Assembly (NCBI GenBank): GCA_910579575.1
Contig: CAJTUM010000010.1
Coordinates: forward strand, 1 to 64,000
Length of the DNA: 64,000 bases
Source: an uncultured Eubacteriales bacterium
GTDB taxonomy: Bacteria; Bacillota; Clostridia; Oscillospirales; Butyricicoccaceae
Reading direction: 5' to 3'
The position numbers and the translations under genes are program-made. Shown in pieces: positions 15,100-24,344 of this stretch. Under the pieces are notes generated by a model that did no database searches, had not been told where the DNA came from, and saw nothing but the letters and a program-made list of their open reading frames with translations. Numbering within the stretch: position 1 is the first letter of the stretch; each line of letters begins with the position of its first letter.

Positions 15100-15827
15100 A
15101 ACGAAACGAAACAACCCGCCGGCAGATTTCTCAGGCGTTGAATTTGTTGGAGGAGCGTCATATTCAGGAGGCGGCGGGATATCGCTCCTCTAACAAAAAG
15201 GCCGGCAGACATCGGCGGGGGTTGGCTGTCGCCTGTTTTTGTGTCGTCGCGGCTTTGGCGCTGTTTTTCAAGCCGGCAGGCGCCGCTGTCGCCGCCTATG
15301 CCCAGGGGACGGATCAGCCGTTGACAGGCTCCGGCGCCGTAGTACACACAGGAACCATCGATAATCAAGGCGTTCAAACCGGCAAACCGCTGATGTTTTA
15401 CCTGTCCGGCCCGCCCATCGAACAGGTGAGATTTTCCTGTAAAAATCAACAGATCTGCTTTGTGGATTGGACGGAAACCAGACAGGAATTTGGAAACGCT
15501 CAAAACTTTACGGCGCCCTATGGGCCGGATACCGACGAATATTATTATTTACTGATTGATTGGGTTCCCAATCGAACCGTCCAGGCGCTGCACGACCCGG
15601 AGATCCGTATTGCCGATTTGCCGCCGGAGCTGCGGCAGGATGTCATTGTATTAGAGATTCAGTTTGCCGACGGCAAACAGGCAGTCAAGGCCGTTACCAT
15701 TCAGCTGACAGACGACGGGGAGTTTTTCGCAGCCTTTGACGATTATACCATTACAGAGGCGGATGATTTTGTCCGCCGCCCCGACGCGGCGCCCATACCG
15801 CGAGAGATCTTATATGGCGTCGGATAG
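15096..15827 (+). CDS. Probable membrane anti-sigma factor
   Basis: 243 aa, ATGA-overlapped with the sigma gene. About 45 cytoplasmic residues (MKRNETTRRQISQALNLLEE, then RHIQEAA) precede one membrane helix (about 46-66) and an extracellular domain of about 175 residues rich in beta-strand-like sequence. No zinc-binding HxxxCxxC motif is visible, so it is not a ZAS-type anti-sigma. The role is inferred from position and topology. Confidence 0.6.
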   Translation: MKRNETTRRQISQALNLLEERHIQEAAGYRSSNKKAGRHRRGLAVACFCVVAALALFFKPAGAAVAAYAQGTDQPLTGSGAVVHTGTIDNQGVQTGKPLMFYLSGPPIEQVRFSCKNQQICFVDWTETRQEFGNAQNFTAPYGPDTDEYYYLLIDWVPNRTVQALHDPEIRIADLPPELRQDVIVLEIQFADGKQAVKAVTIQLTDDGEFFAAFDDYTITEADDFVRRPDAAPIPREILYGVG

Positions 15828-16115
15828 CCGGCTTGCGCCGACAGGCGGGCGGCAGAGCGGCTAAGGGCTTTGTGAGCAAAAGCTCTGGCTGCGGCCGCAA
15901 GAGCATCCGCATCCGCCGCGCTTGCCGGCCCGCGCCGAATGAGAAAAAGGACGGGCCGGGCAGTACCCAAAAAGAACCCCGGGCATACAATGTAATGAAG
16001 ACGCTCCCGGAAGGGACGGCGGACATACGGAAACAGCAGCCGGCAAAAGCCGGAACATCCGGAGCGGATTCGCAATATCTTGGAGTGAGAATTCTTTTTG
16101 GGAGGTAAGTTTTTT

Positions 16116-16331
16116 ATGGGTTGCAACAACAACTGTAACTGTAACTGCGGCTGCGGAGGCAGAGGAAACGGGATCTTCGGAGGCTATGAATCCTTCTGGA
16201 TCATCGTGGTGGTGGCCATTGTCATCATCTGGGTACATTACTACTGTGCAGGGAACAACGGCTGCTGCAACAACGGGTGCTTCAACAACTGTATGCCGGA
16301 TTGCGGCTGCAACAACAACTGCTGCTGCTAA
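16116..16331 (+). CDS. Cys/Asn-rich single-pass mini membrane protein
   Basis: 71 aa from ATG 16116 with GGGAGGT upstream. Fifteen Cys and fifteen Asn flank one membrane helix (FWIIVVVAIVIIWVHYY, about 28-44). The N-terminal run is GCNNNCNCNCGCGG and the C-terminal part has repeated CNNGC/NNC units ending in CCC. The single short helix after a Gly-rich stretch recalls YjcZ-type sporulation proteins, but the cysteine content is unlike them. It stands alone, with its own terminator. Metal binding or disulfide crosslinking in a spore layer are guesses. Confidence 0.65.
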   Translation: MGCNNNCNCNCGCGGRGNGIFGGYESFWIIVVVAIVIIWVHYYCAGNNGCCNNGCFNNCMPDCGCNNNCCC

Positions 16332-16338
16332 AAAGCAG

Positions 16339-16375
16339 GCCCCGCGGGGAAAATCCCCGTGGGGCGTTTCTTTTT
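16339..16375 (+). terminator. Terminator after the Cys/Asn-rich gene
   Basis: CCCCGCGGGG / CCCCGTGGGG stem, short A-rich loop, then CGTTTCTTTTT. Confidence 0.85.
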
Positions 16376-16444
16376 GCATCAAGGAAAAGATTGTCCGCCA
16401 GAGAAGGCGATAGCAGGCGGTCAGAAGAGCGCGCGAAGGAACGA

Positions 16445-18913
16445 TTAGAAGAGTGAATCCAGGTCGTCGCAGAAAAGCAGATAGAAGGGAGGCAAGCCGT
16501 CGGCAGTCAGGCAGAAAAGGCCGGAGGAGGAAAAGTTTTCAGCTTCCAGCCAGAGAATGGGCGTTTCGCCCCAAGCCTCTATCAGTTCCACGCCGGGGAG
16601 AAAAGGCTCCGAAGCTACCATTACAGGGAGCTTGTCTTGCTGAAAATTATCTTGGAGCCAATCAGATAAGCCGTCGGCTTTTCCGATATCCGCCAAAAGC
16701 AAATTTCGCGTTTCATCAAATCGCAGCAAGCCGGCAAAAGGCTCGTCGCCCTCCTGCCACATGGCGTCCAACTGGTCCTGAAGGTCATATTCCTCTGGCG
16801 ATTCTGGGTCGATATAGGCGGAATCGACTACATAAGGCGAATTCTGCTCTTCCGGCAAAGCGTTTGCCCATTGCTCGGCGGAAAAGCTCCCCTGCCATTG
16901 GAGGGATTGGGTTTGTTGTTGGACCGTTTCTTCCACTGTAACGTTCCAATTTGCGTCCAATGGAATCAGGCGATTTTTCAGGTCCAGCGGATAGAGAAGC
17001 TGGATTTGTTCCGCCTGCAAATCCTCTGGTTCCAGAACGGCAAGAGGCTGCTCTCCCTCCAGACCAATGGAAATCAGGCTTTGGGAAACCGGGATGGAGC
17101 GTTGGTAATGGATTTGCAGCGCCGGGCCGGATTCGCTGGAAATCAGATGAATTTCGGGCTGAGACAGCAGAAGTTCTGGCGACGGAGGCAGAGGAGGCGA
17201 GGGAGGCGGCTGAAAAGAAACGCCGTCCAGCTTTAATACATATTTTTGCGGTTGTTGATTTGCGCCCCATTGCAGCGAAATAGAAATCTGCTCCGGCTGG
17301 GCTGTAAAGGGCAAAATCAGCGGCAGGCCCTCTGCCAGCTCAGCGGCGGAAAGGCGCTGTTCCACTGTCAACAGACCGTTTTCGATATTGTAAACAATGG
17401 AATCCTCGCTGTCTTCCGGGCCGTATCCCATCAGGAGCAGCGTGTTGCTGGAATAGGATAGCGTTACTGTTTCCGCCGGGTCCAGGGCCTCTGGCGGCTG
17501 GAAAATGAGAGTCGCCACAGCAAAAGACTGACCAGGGTCCCGCTGCTGGAAAAATTCCTCCAATCCGGCGGGAAAACCGCCCTGTAACAAGGGCTGGCCC
17601 TGTAGCCGAATCAGCAGAGAATCTTCCGTTTGCTGGGATTCCAAACCCTGCAAAGCCGGGTCGGAGCGGCTCAGGTCTAACGCCACGCTGTCTCTCTCTG
17701 GAGGACGGACAGGCGATTCCGGCGAAGAAGGTTCCGTAGGAGCGGAGGGAGTTGAAGGAAAAAACGAAGAGGAAGAGGAGGCAGGCTTTTCCGGCTTTTT
17801 GTCTACAGCAGAAGCCGCCGTTTGAGTCAACCCTGGCTGGGCCAAAGCGCCGTTGACCCAAACCGGGCCGCTGCCAGGGAGAGAAAGCACAGCGGTATCC
17901 GGCGTGTCGATCTGCACGTTGGCAGCGGAAACTGCGGCTTGCTTCACCAGACCTTGTCCCAAAAGCGTGGAGCCGTCGCCCCGAATATCGGCAAAGGCGA
18001 CTTGACAGCCGGGCAGCGCCTGGAAACAGCTGTTTTTCGCCAACAAGGAAACTGCGTCTGCGTCGCCGGCCAGCAGAACCTGGCCGCCTGGTCTGCAAAG
18101 GGAAATTGTAGAGTAGTTTCCATCGCAATAAGGCATATTTCCATAGTTTTCGAGGACAAGAGGCTGTTCCGTTTGGCAGTCCAGCCGCAGACGACTGGAG
18201 CTAGGGGCGATTTCGATTTGCTGGGCCTGAACCCGGCCCTCCAGCTTGACCGAACCGCCGCCACGGATCAAAATCCGGCCGGAAATCAGGGCGTCCCGGA
18301 TGCAGGTTTCGCCATTCCCAGCCCCTTCCGCCAGCACCAGATCTCCTTCCACCACAAGGCGGTTATAGTCGCCAGAAAAAGACAGCAGCACAGAGCCTTC
18401 GAGCTCCCAATCTTGGGCGCCGGGTTCCAGGCTTTGGGGCAGTAAGGAATTGGCAAGACGCAAAAATTCACCCCGGGAAAGGGTTTCCCGAGGCCTGTTT
18501 TGGGCTAAATCCCCTAAAATCGCCTCATTTGTATCCAAAGACAGCAGCCGAGACAGCACCAATCCGGCCTCTTGGCGAGTGAGGGGGTCTTCGGGCCGCA
18601 GGCGGCCCTGGTATCCTTCAAAAAGGCCCGCAGCCGTCGCTTGAGCCATCGCATCCCGGTACCAGGCCTGAGAAGGGATATCTGAAAATTGCTGTAGATC
18701 CTCTTGTTCTCGGGCGTTTAAGGTTCGTGCGAACAGCGCCGCCGCTTGAGCGCGGGTCATGGGAGCGGAATCTGGGATAGAAGAGTCTTGGAAGGCGAAG
18801 GGGTTTTCATGGGGCGCCTTTTGGGAAGCGTCAGGCGCAGCTTGGACCTTTGTCCAGAACATGGGGACGACGCACAACCAAACAAGAGCAATTAGATAGG
18901 CCGTTCGTTTCAT
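16445..18913 (-). CDS. S-layer-homology (SLH) domain surface protein
   Basis: 822 aa with a cleavable signal peptide (about 1-26, ending VQAAPD). Residues about 50-160 hold two to three weak SLH repeats (MTRAQAAALFARTL, FSDIPSQAWYRDAM, LTRQEAGLVLSRLL) that would anchor it to cell-wall polymers. A beta-helix-like part (about 165-330) resembles the polymer-forming domains of such proteins. A Ser/Pro/Glu-rich linker (about 380-415) leads to a long C-terminal region with no recognised domain. AAGGAGGAA precedes the ATG. The 257-bp upstream region has some dyad symmetry but no riboswitch I can name. Confidence 0.75.
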   Translation of the reverse strand: MKRTAYLIALVWLCVVPMFWTKVQAAPDASQKAPHENPFAFQDSSIPDSAPMTRAQAAALFARTLNAREQEDLQQFSDIPSQAWYRDAMAQATAAGLFEGYQGRLRPEDPLTRQEAGLVLSRLLSLDTNEAILGDLAQNRPRETLSRGEFLRLANSLLPQSLEPGAQDWELEGSVLLSFSGDYNRLVVEGDLVLAEGAGNGETCIRDALISGRILIRGGGSVKLEGRVQAQQIEIAPSSSRLRLDCQTEQPLVLENYGNMPYCDGNYSTISLCRPGGQVLLAGDADAVSLLAKNSCFQALPGCQVAFADIRGDGSTLLGQGLVKQAAVSAANVQIDTPDTAVLSLPGSGPVWVNGALAQPGLTQTAASAVDKKPEKPASSSSSFFPSTPSAPTEPSSPESPVRPPERDSVALDLSRSDPALQGLESQQTEDSLLIRLQGQPLLQGGFPAGLEEFFQQRDPGQSFAVATLIFQPPEALDPAETVTLSYSSNTLLLMGYGPEDSEDSIVYNIENGLLTVEQRLSAAELAEGLPLILPFTAQPEQISISLQWGANQQPQKYVLKLDGVSFQPPPSPPLPPSPELLLSQPEIHLISSESGPALQIHYQRSIPVSQSLISIGLEGEQPLAVLEPEDLQAEQIQLLYPLDLKNRLIPLDANWNVTVEETVQQQTQSLQWQGSFSAEQWANALPEEQNSPYVVDSAYIDPESPEEYDLQDQLDAMWQEGDEPFAGLLRFDETRNLLLADIGKADGLSDWLQDNFQQDKLPVMVASEPFLPGVELIEAWGETPILWLEAENFSSSGLFCLTADGLPPFYLLFCDDLDSLF

Positions 18914-19170
18914 TTTTATTCCTCCTTAGGAATTTTCCAAATTCCCGGCCTTTCCGAAACAGGAGGACGCCTGGCTCGCGTCCTTCTGCATTGTCTCGTC
19001 TCCACAGACTATCTGCCAAAGAACCTTTGCCCGGCGTCGCCTCATACTGGTAGACCGGCTGTCTCCAGTATATCATATTTATCAGTCTATATATTGTTTA
19101 TTTCTCTTTTTTCTCCCTTTTCTTTTTTGAGCGTACAATTGAGCCGATTTTGTCCGCTTCAAAAACCCCG

Positions 19171-19938
19171 CTATTCCGCCAATTGAGCGCAGGCCGGACC
19201 GAAATCTCGATAGAGCACAAAGGCGCCGCAAAAACCTTGGCGAGCGGCGATGGAAATTTTGCCCACAGTAGAAGACAGATCGTCATAGAGTACAAAACGG
19301 GTTTTGTCTCCTGTGCGATAGGTAAAGTATTTGGCGCATAACTGTTGGGAAAAAAAGCTGGTCGGGGCATGACGCTTCAGAATTTGGCGGAACTCTCCCA
19401 CGGAAAGACTCTGTCCGTCTGGGTCCAGCGAAGGCATATCGTATTGGGCGCATACCCGCACCACGTCCAGCGCCAAACGTTCTGGAGAAAAACGGCGGCA
19501 ATAATCCTCCAACATTTGCTGAAAGGATCCGCCGCTGATGGACGAAGGAACCAATAATCGGCAGTCTGGAGCGGCGGCTAGCGTCAGCGGACCATAGCAG
19601 ACGAGCCCCTGTCTGGCCAACCCCTGACAAAGAGAAATCGCCAGCTGCTGATATTCCGGTCGCTCAAAATCCAACAAGATGCCAGCGTATCCTCGGCGGC
19701 TGCATTCGGCGGCTGTTTCCTGTTCCAGCCGTCGCGGATCCAGACCCTCGAGAGGCGGCGCGTCGTGGTCGGAAAGCCCCAGCAGGCCGCCGCGGGTCCG
19801 GGCGGGCAGCGGGCTTCGATTCAGCGCGCCGCCAGGGCCGATGGAATAGGCCAAGTAGGCGCAGCGCATGGATAGCGCCGCAGCAGCCTGGATATCTGGT
19901 CCGGCCGCCGCTATGTAAACAGGCATATTTTTGGGCAT
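19171..19938 (-). CDS. Hypothetical TIM-barrel-like protein (GH18-like)
   Basis: 255 aa without signal peptide. The segment YAGILLDFERPEYQQL (about 82-97) resembles the DxxDxE strand of GH18 chitinase-like barrels with a D-F-E arrangement, and the ends of strands VYIAAAG and CAFVLYRDF fit a barrel, so it may be a degenerate GH18/YaaH relative. No family is certain. It lies divergent from the endonuclease IV gene and downstream of no obvious partner. GGGGGAA precedes the ATG. Confidence 0.5.
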   Translation of the reverse strand: MPKNMPVYIAAAGPDIQAAAALSMRCAYLAYSIGPGGALNRSPLPARTRGGLLGLSDHDAPPLEGLDPRRLEQETAAECSRRGYAGILLDFERPEYQQLAISLCQGLARQGLVCYGPLTLAAAPDCRLLVPSSISGGSFQQMLEDYCRRFSPERLALDVVRVCAQYDMPSLDPDGQSLSVGEFRQILKRHAPTSFFSQQLCAKYFTYRTGDKTRFVLYDDLSSTVGKISIAARQGFCGAFVLYRDFGPACAQLAE

Positions 19939-20102
19939 ACAAGCGGTTCCCCCTTGTTATTCGCCGGCCGAATGTGATACTATTGGTTTGAAAAGAGCTC
20001 CGGCGTGTTTGGCGGCGTCGGACGGTTTTCTGCAAAGGCGCCGCGTTTTATCTGTATGCGTCGCCAACAAAAACATGACGGCCTGGGGGCTGGGAGGAGT
20101 AT

Positions 20103-20966
20103 ATGGCAAAATTCGGTCCAGCGGGCAACAGCGATTCTTTTTCCCGCTGTCACAAATCTACAGTAGACGCGCCGGCTTGGCTGCGTCAAAGGGGCCTGGA
20201 CCTGTTGGAATATCAGTGCGGCCGAGGGGTTCGCGTAGGCCGGGAAACGGCGGAAAAAATCGGCGCTCAGGCGGCGGAGCACGGCGTTTTGTTGTCGGTA
20301 CACGCCCCCTATTTTATCAATCTTTCCAGCGACGAGCCGGAGAGACGGCAGAAAAACGAAGCCTATATCTTGCAAAGCTGCCAGGTAGCCGGATGGCTGG
20401 GGGCGGATCGGATTGTGGTTCATTGCGGCGGTCTTTCCGGCCGTACCCGCGTTCAGGCTCTGAACAACTCCATACAAGGTTTGGCCGCAATCCTGCGGGC
20501 CATGGAGGACCAGGGCTTTGGCGGCGTTTGTCTGTGTGTGGAAACGATGGGCAAGCAGAATGTCATGGGTTCGCTGGAAGAGGTTGCGGCTATCTGCCAA
20601 AGCGACGAACGGTTGGCGCCCTGTATCGATTTTGGCCATTTGAACGCCCGGGGCCAGGGCTGCCTGCAAACGGCCGAGGATTACCTGCGAGTGCTGGAAT
20701 ATCTGGAGTCCGCCCTTGGCAGGCAACGAATTCAGCGCTTTCACGTCCATTTCAGCCATATCGAATATGGCAAGGGGGGAGAAATACGGCACCTGACGTT
20801 TGAGGACGATCAGTTCGGACCGGATTTTTTGCCCTGCGCGCAGGCTTTAGCGGAAATGGGCCTACAGCCTCGGGTCGTGTGTGAATCCGCCGGAACGCAA
20901 GCGGAGGACGCTCAAGCGATGCAGCGAATCTATCGTCAAGTTCTGGAGGAACGCAGAGTCAATTGA
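20103..20966 (+). CDS. nfo: Endonuclease IV / AP endonuclease family TIM-barrel protein
   Basis: 287 aa. Endonuclease IV cleaves DNA 5' to abasic sites with three metal ions. Conserved pieces are visible in order: LSVHAPYFINLSS (about 62-74), RIVVHCGG, CVETMG (about 147), CIDFGHLNA (about 179) and FHVHFSHIEYGKGGEIRH (about 216-233), supplying the His/Glu/Asp ligands. The short N-terminus starts directly at strand one. The CIDFGH variant replaces the classical CIDTCH, so it belongs to the short Clostridial branch. GGGAGGAG lies 3 nt from the ATG. Confidence 0.85.
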   Translation: MAKFGPAGNSDSFSRCHKSTVDAPAWLRQRGLDLLEYQCGRGVRVGRETAEKIGAQAAEHGVLLSVHAPYFINLSSDEPERRQKNEAYILQSCQVAGWLGADRIVVHCGGLSGRTRVQALNNSIQGLAAILRAMEDQGFGGVCLCVETMGKQNVMGSLEEVAAICQSDERLAPCIDFGHLNARGQGCLQTAEDYLRVLEYLESALGRQRIQRFHVHFSHIEYGKGGEIRHLTFEDDQFGPDFLPCAQALAEMGLQPRVVCESAGTQAEDAQAMQRIYRQVLEERRVN

Positions 20967-21014
20967 AAAGAATCACAGGAAAAGTAAAACGGATAAAGGA
21001 AAAGGAGATTGGTT

Positions 21015-22097
21015 ATGGAACAGACCAGACTGCAAAAAATCGCGTCCATGCTGAAGGAGATGGGAGCAGACGCCGTTATGCTGACCTCGCCGGTCAACCG
21101 GCAATATGCCGCGGATTTCCGCTCCAGCGCCGGCGTCTGCCTGATTACCCAACAGGGGGAGGGCTATTTCCTGACGGATTTCCGTTATATTGAAGCGGCG
21201 GGAAAAGCGGTGGAACAACAAGGGTATCAGGCCCGAATGATTAAAGACAACAAATATGCCGACGCAGTCAATGAGTTAATGGAACAGCATGGCGTCAAAA
21301 CGTTGGTTTATGAGGATAAAGCTCTGTCTGTGACAGAATTTCGCCAATATGAAGAGCAACTGAAAGCGGAGCTGATCCCTTTGGGCGGCCGACTGGAGAA
21401 AATTCGCCAGATCAAAGAGCCAAAGGAAGTGGAGCATATTGTAGCCGCTCAGCGCATTGCGGAGCAAGCGTTTGATCAGCTGCTGGAATTGATCCGTCCC
21501 GGCGTTACGGAACAACGGTTGGCCGCCGAGCTGAATTACCGGATGCTGTGTTTGGGCGCTCAGGGCATGAGCTTTAATATTATCGCCGTCAGCGGCGCCA
21601 ATTCCTCCATGCCTCATGGCGTGCCCACGGCCAAAGAGGTGCAGCCGGGAGATTTCATCACCTTCGATTTTGGCGCCTTGGTAGAGGGCTATCATTCGGA
21701 TATGACCCGCACAGTGGCGGTGGACCATGTTACAGACGAGATGGCTCTGGTTTATGATACGGTGCTCCAAGCCAATAAGGCGGGCTGCCAAGCCATACAA
21801 GCTGGTTTGAGCGGCAGAGACGCCCATAATATCGCCTTGGATATCATCCGAGCGGCGGGTTATGGCGAATATTTCGCCCATGGTTTGGGTCACTGCGTGG
21901 GGCTGGAGATTCATGAGAGCCCTCGGGCCAGTCTGACCAGCCAAGACGTTTTGGAGACTGGCAACGTCATCACCGTGGAGCCGGGTATCTATCTGCCAGG
22001 TAAATTCGGCGTCCGCATTGAGGATATGATCTGGATTTCCCCTGAGGGACCCGTCAACTTGACTCGCACGCCCAAAGAGCTGCTGATTTTGAAATAA
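21015..22097 (+). CDS. pepP: Xaa-Pro aminopeptidase, M24 family
   Basis: 360 aa from ATG 21015 (AAGGAGATT upstream). Creatinase-like N-terminal domain (about 1-125) and pita-bread catalytic domain: metal ligands Asp in TFDFGALVEGYHSDMTRT (two Asp), His in FAHGLGHCVGLEIHE, Glu in TVEPGIYLPG and Glu in VRIEDM. It releases N-terminal residues that precede proline from peptides, using two Mn or Co ions in the cytoplasm. It directly follows nfo by about 50 nt. Confidence 0.93.
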   Translation: MEQTRLQKIASMLKEMGADAVMLTSPVNRQYAADFRSSAGVCLITQQGEGYFLTDFRYIEAAGKAVEQQGYQARMIKDNKYADAVNELMEQHGVKTLVYEDKALSVTEFRQYEEQLKAELIPLGGRLEKIRQIKEPKEVEHIVAAQRIAEQAFDQLLELIRPGVTEQRLAAELNYRMLCLGAQGMSFNIIAVSGANSSMPHGVPTAKEVQPGDFITFDFGALVEGYHSDMTRTVAVDHVTDEMALVYDTVLQANKAGCQAIQAGLSGRDAHNIALDIIRAAGYGEYFAHGLGHCVGLEIHESPRASLTSQDVLETGNVITVEPGIYLPGKFGVRIEDMIWISPEGPVNLTRTPKELLILK

Positions 22098-22139
22098 CTG
22101 TAGCGCCCCAATGAGAAAAGGAAAAAGGAGCGAGAGGAT

Positions 22140-22841
22140 ATGAGCGCGGAAGAATGCTTGATTTGTCAAGCGCCGCTGGAGTATTTGGAGCGGCAGGAGG
22201 AAATGGAGTGCTATTATTGCCATGCGAAGGTTTGGAGCAACAGCCGATGCGTCAACGGCCATTATGTTTGCGACGGCTGCCACGAGAAGATTGGTTTGAG
22301 AGTAATCCGGCGGCATTGCCTGGAGACGCAAAGCAAAAACCCTGTCGCTATCATGCAGGAACTGATTCGGTCGCCCCATATACATATGCACGGACCAGAA
22401 CACCATGTGTTGGTAGGCTCGGCTTTGTTGGCCGCTTACCATAACGCTGGCGGAACGATTGATCTGCCGCAAGCCCTGGAAGAGATGGAGCGCCGAGGCA
22501 GCCAAGTTCCTGGCGGCGTCTGCGGCCTTTGGGGCGCTTGCGGCGCCGGCGTCAGCGCGGGTATTTTTGTCAGCATCATTACCGGCGCAACCCCTTTGGC
22601 AGGGGAAAATTGGGGCCAGAGTAATCGGGCGACGGCCCGCTGCCTGGAGGCTATTGGAAAAATTGGCGGCCCTCGATGCTGTAAGCGGGATTCGTATACC
22701 GCTCTTTTGCAGACCATTGAATATACGGCGGAGCTGGGGCTGGCTCAGATGGAAAAACCGGAGAAAATTTGCTGCGACATGTCTGAGCGAAACAACCAGT
22801 GCATCCAGGAAAGATGCCCCTACTACACGGCGGGCAATTAG
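22140..22841 (+). CDS. DUF5714 Cys-rich protein
   Basis: 233 aa. N-terminal zinc-ribbon-like section CLICQAPL...CYYCHAK...CVNGHYVCDGCHEK (about 6-45), then a conserved central part GPEHHVLVGSALLAAYHNAGG (about 86-106), PGGVCGLWGACGAGVSAGIF (about 123-142), WGQSNRATARCL, CCKRDSYTAL, and a C-terminal CIQERCPYY. The cysteine pattern suggests metal or Fe-S binding. From memory this fits DUF5714 of anaerobes; no biochemical function is established. AAAGGAGCGAGAGG precedes the ATG. Confidence 0.75.
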   Translation: MSAEECLICQAPLEYLERQEEMECYYCHAKVWSNSRCVNGHYVCDGCHEKIGLRVIRRHCLETQSKNPVAIMQELIRSPHIHMHGPEHHVLVGSALLAAYHNAGGTIDLPQALEEMERRGSQVPGGVCGLWGACGAGVSAGIFVSIITGATPLAGENWGQSNRATARCLEAIGKIGGPRCCKRDSYTALLQTIEYTAELGLAQMEKPEKICCDMSERNNQCIQERCPYYTAGN

Positions 22842-22968
22842 TCGTTGAAACGCCCCGACGGACGGAAGACAAGGCCAGTTAGAAATCGGTCTTGGATCAG
22901 ACTCCGGCAGTTTTTGAAGGGGATTCCCCCAAAAATCGAAGATTTTTTGGGGAACAAAGAAAAACCCC

Positions 22969-22997
22969 TTGCAAAAGAGCGCGCTTTGGGATAGAAT
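22969..22997 (+). promoter_or_regulatory. Promoter of efp
   Basis: -35 TTGCAA, 17-bp spacer, -10 TAGAAT, 36 nt before the start codon. Confidence 0.6.
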
Positions 22998-23032
22998 ATT
23001 TCCGTTAAATTATTGATACTGGAGGATCAGGC

Positions 23033-23596
23033 ATGATTTCAGCAGGCGATTTCCGAAACGGCGCCACCTTTGAGCTGGACGGGCAGGTTTTGCAAGTGGT
23101 AGAATTCCAGCACGTCAAGCCGGGGAAAGGCGCGGCTTTTGTGCGCACAAAGTGTAAAAACGTCATCACCGGCGCGGTGGTGGAGCGCACGTTCAGCCCT
23201 ACAGATAAATTCGAGCAGGCTTTTGTCGAACGTCGGGATATGCAGTATTTGTATAGCGACGGCGATCTGTATTATTTTATGGATACGGAAAATTATGAGC
23301 AAATGCCTATCAACGCTGATAAGCTGGGCGATAGTTTCAAATTTGTCAAAGAAAACGAAGTGGTGAAGGTGCTGTCTTACAAAGGCAATGTCTTCGGCGT
23401 AGAGCCTCCTCTCTTTGTAGATCTGGTGATTACCGAAACAGACCCGGGCTTTAAGGGAGACACCGCCACCAACACCACAAAACCCGCCACGCTGGAAACC
23501 GGCGCTGTGGTGAAAGTGCCTTTGTTTATCGACAATGGAGAAAAAATCCGCATTGACACCCGTACCGGCGAATATTTGGAGAGATCGAAGGAATAA
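23033..23596 (+). CDS. efp: Translation elongation factor P
   Basis: 187 aa, normal length, three beta-barrel domains. Relieves ribosome stalling at polyproline. The tip loop KPGKGAAFV places Lys at position 32, the residue modified in many bacteria. The C-terminal signature DNGEKIRIDTRTGEYLER is typical. GGAGG lies 10 nt before the ATG; the gene is monocistronic with its own promoter. Confidence 0.97.
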   Translation: MISAGDFRNGATFELDGQVLQVVEFQHVKPGKGAAFVRTKCKNVITGAVVERTFSPTDKFEQAFVERRDMQYLYSDGDLYYFMDTENYEQMPINADKLGDSFKFVKENEVVKVLSYKGNVFGVEPPLFVDLVITETDPGFKGDTATNTTKPATLETGAVVKVPLFIDNGEKIRIDTRTGEYLERSKE

Positions 23597-23690
23597 AAAT
23601 TAGAGTCTCGCCTTTTCTCGTCAGCGGCTTCCGGCAGCCGCCGCAGACGGGTCGGAATCAAGCGTTGCCGGAGAAATGGGAGAATTTCTT

Positions 23691-24191
23691 ATGAATTTGA
23701 CAGAAAAAACTGCTTATCTCAAAGGCTTGTTGGAGGGCCTGAATCTGAAAAAGGATTCGGATGAAGGCAAGCTCTTCAACGCCATTATCGACGTGCTGGA
23801 CGATATGGCCGCCTCTGTTTCGGATATGGACGAGGAGCTGGACGTGATCAACGAGGAGCTGGACGCCATTGGCGAAGAGCTGACCGATGTGGAAGACGCT
23901 CTGCTTTATGACGATGAAGACGAGGATGAGGAAGACGACGATATTTATAGCGTAATCTGCCCCACCTGCGGCGAGGAAATTTATTTGGACGAATCCCTGC
24001 TGGATGAAGGAGGCATTAAGTGCCCTGCTTGCGGCGAGGAGCTGGAATTTGATTTCAGCGGCGAAGACGACGAGGATTGCGGCTGCGGTCGCCGTCATCA
24101 TCACAGCCATGGTTGCGGCCATCATCATCACGATTACGGCTGCGGCTGTGATTGCGAAGAAGAGGATGACGAGGAAGAGGAGCAAGAATAA
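23691..24191 (+). CDS. CD1247-type acidic protein with zinc ribbon and His/Cys-rich tail
   Basis: 166 aa from ATG 23691 (GGAGAA upstream). An N-terminal coiled-coil helix hairpin (LKGLLEGLNLKKDSDEGKL, about 12-30) is the CD1247 N-terminal domain; a very acidic linker (DDEDEDEEDDD) follows; then a zinc ribbon CPTCGEE...CPACGEE (about 88-120); then a tail with HHHH and CGC runs and a poly-acidic end. The tail could bind transition metals. Function unknown. Confidence 0.75.
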   Translation: MNLTEKTAYLKGLLEGLNLKKDSDEGKLFNAIIDVLDDMAASVSDMDEELDVINEELDAIGEELTDVEDALLYDDEDEDEEDDDIYSVICPTCGEEIYLDESLLDEGGIKCPACGEELEFDFSGEDDEDCGCGRRHHHSHGCGHHHHDYGCGCDCEEEDDEEEEQE

Positions 24192-24225
24192 TCTTCCTTC
24201 AAAAGACACAATACAAAACAAGAAA

Positions 24226-24249
24226 GGGAGGCTGAGCCTCCCTTTTTTT
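24226..24249 (+). terminator. Terminator after the CD1247-type gene
   Basis: GGGAGGC TGA GCCTCCC followed by TTTTTTT. Confidence 0.9.
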
Positions 24250-24270
24250 GCGAAAAAAGACGATCTTTCA

Positions 24271-24299
24271 TTGCAATAGCCAAAAAAATTTGGTATACT
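24271..24299 (+). promoter_or_regulatory. Promoter of the 89-aa membrane protein gene
   Basis: -35 TTGCAA, 17-bp spacer, -10 TATACT, 45 nt before the start codon. Confidence 0.65.
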
Positions 24300-24344
24300 G
24301 AGGACAAACCTCCGAAAAACAAAGATTGGGAAGGAGTTGCCGCC

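Noticed and set aside
15833..16108. Arg/Gly/Lys-rich ORF between the anti-sigma gene and the Cys/Asn-rich gene
   Set aside because: No ribosome binding site, composition typical of noncoding GC-rich DNA, and it overlaps nothing conserved.
18914..19100. Cyclic-di-GMP or cobalamin riboswitch upstream of the SLH gene
   Set aside because: A short GCCGGGCAAAGG stretch and dyads drew attention, but the conserved cores of those riboswitches are missing.
22927..22952. CCCCAAAAATC-GAA-GATTTTTTGGGG inverted repeat as a terminator
   Set aside because: It is a real dyad, but no T-tract follows on either strand and the distance from the upstream stop is about 85 nt; left unassigned.
23691..24191. Short tandem His/Cys codon repeats as a CRISPR-like or satellite repeat
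   Set aside because: They are codon-level repeats inside one ORF, with no spacers.
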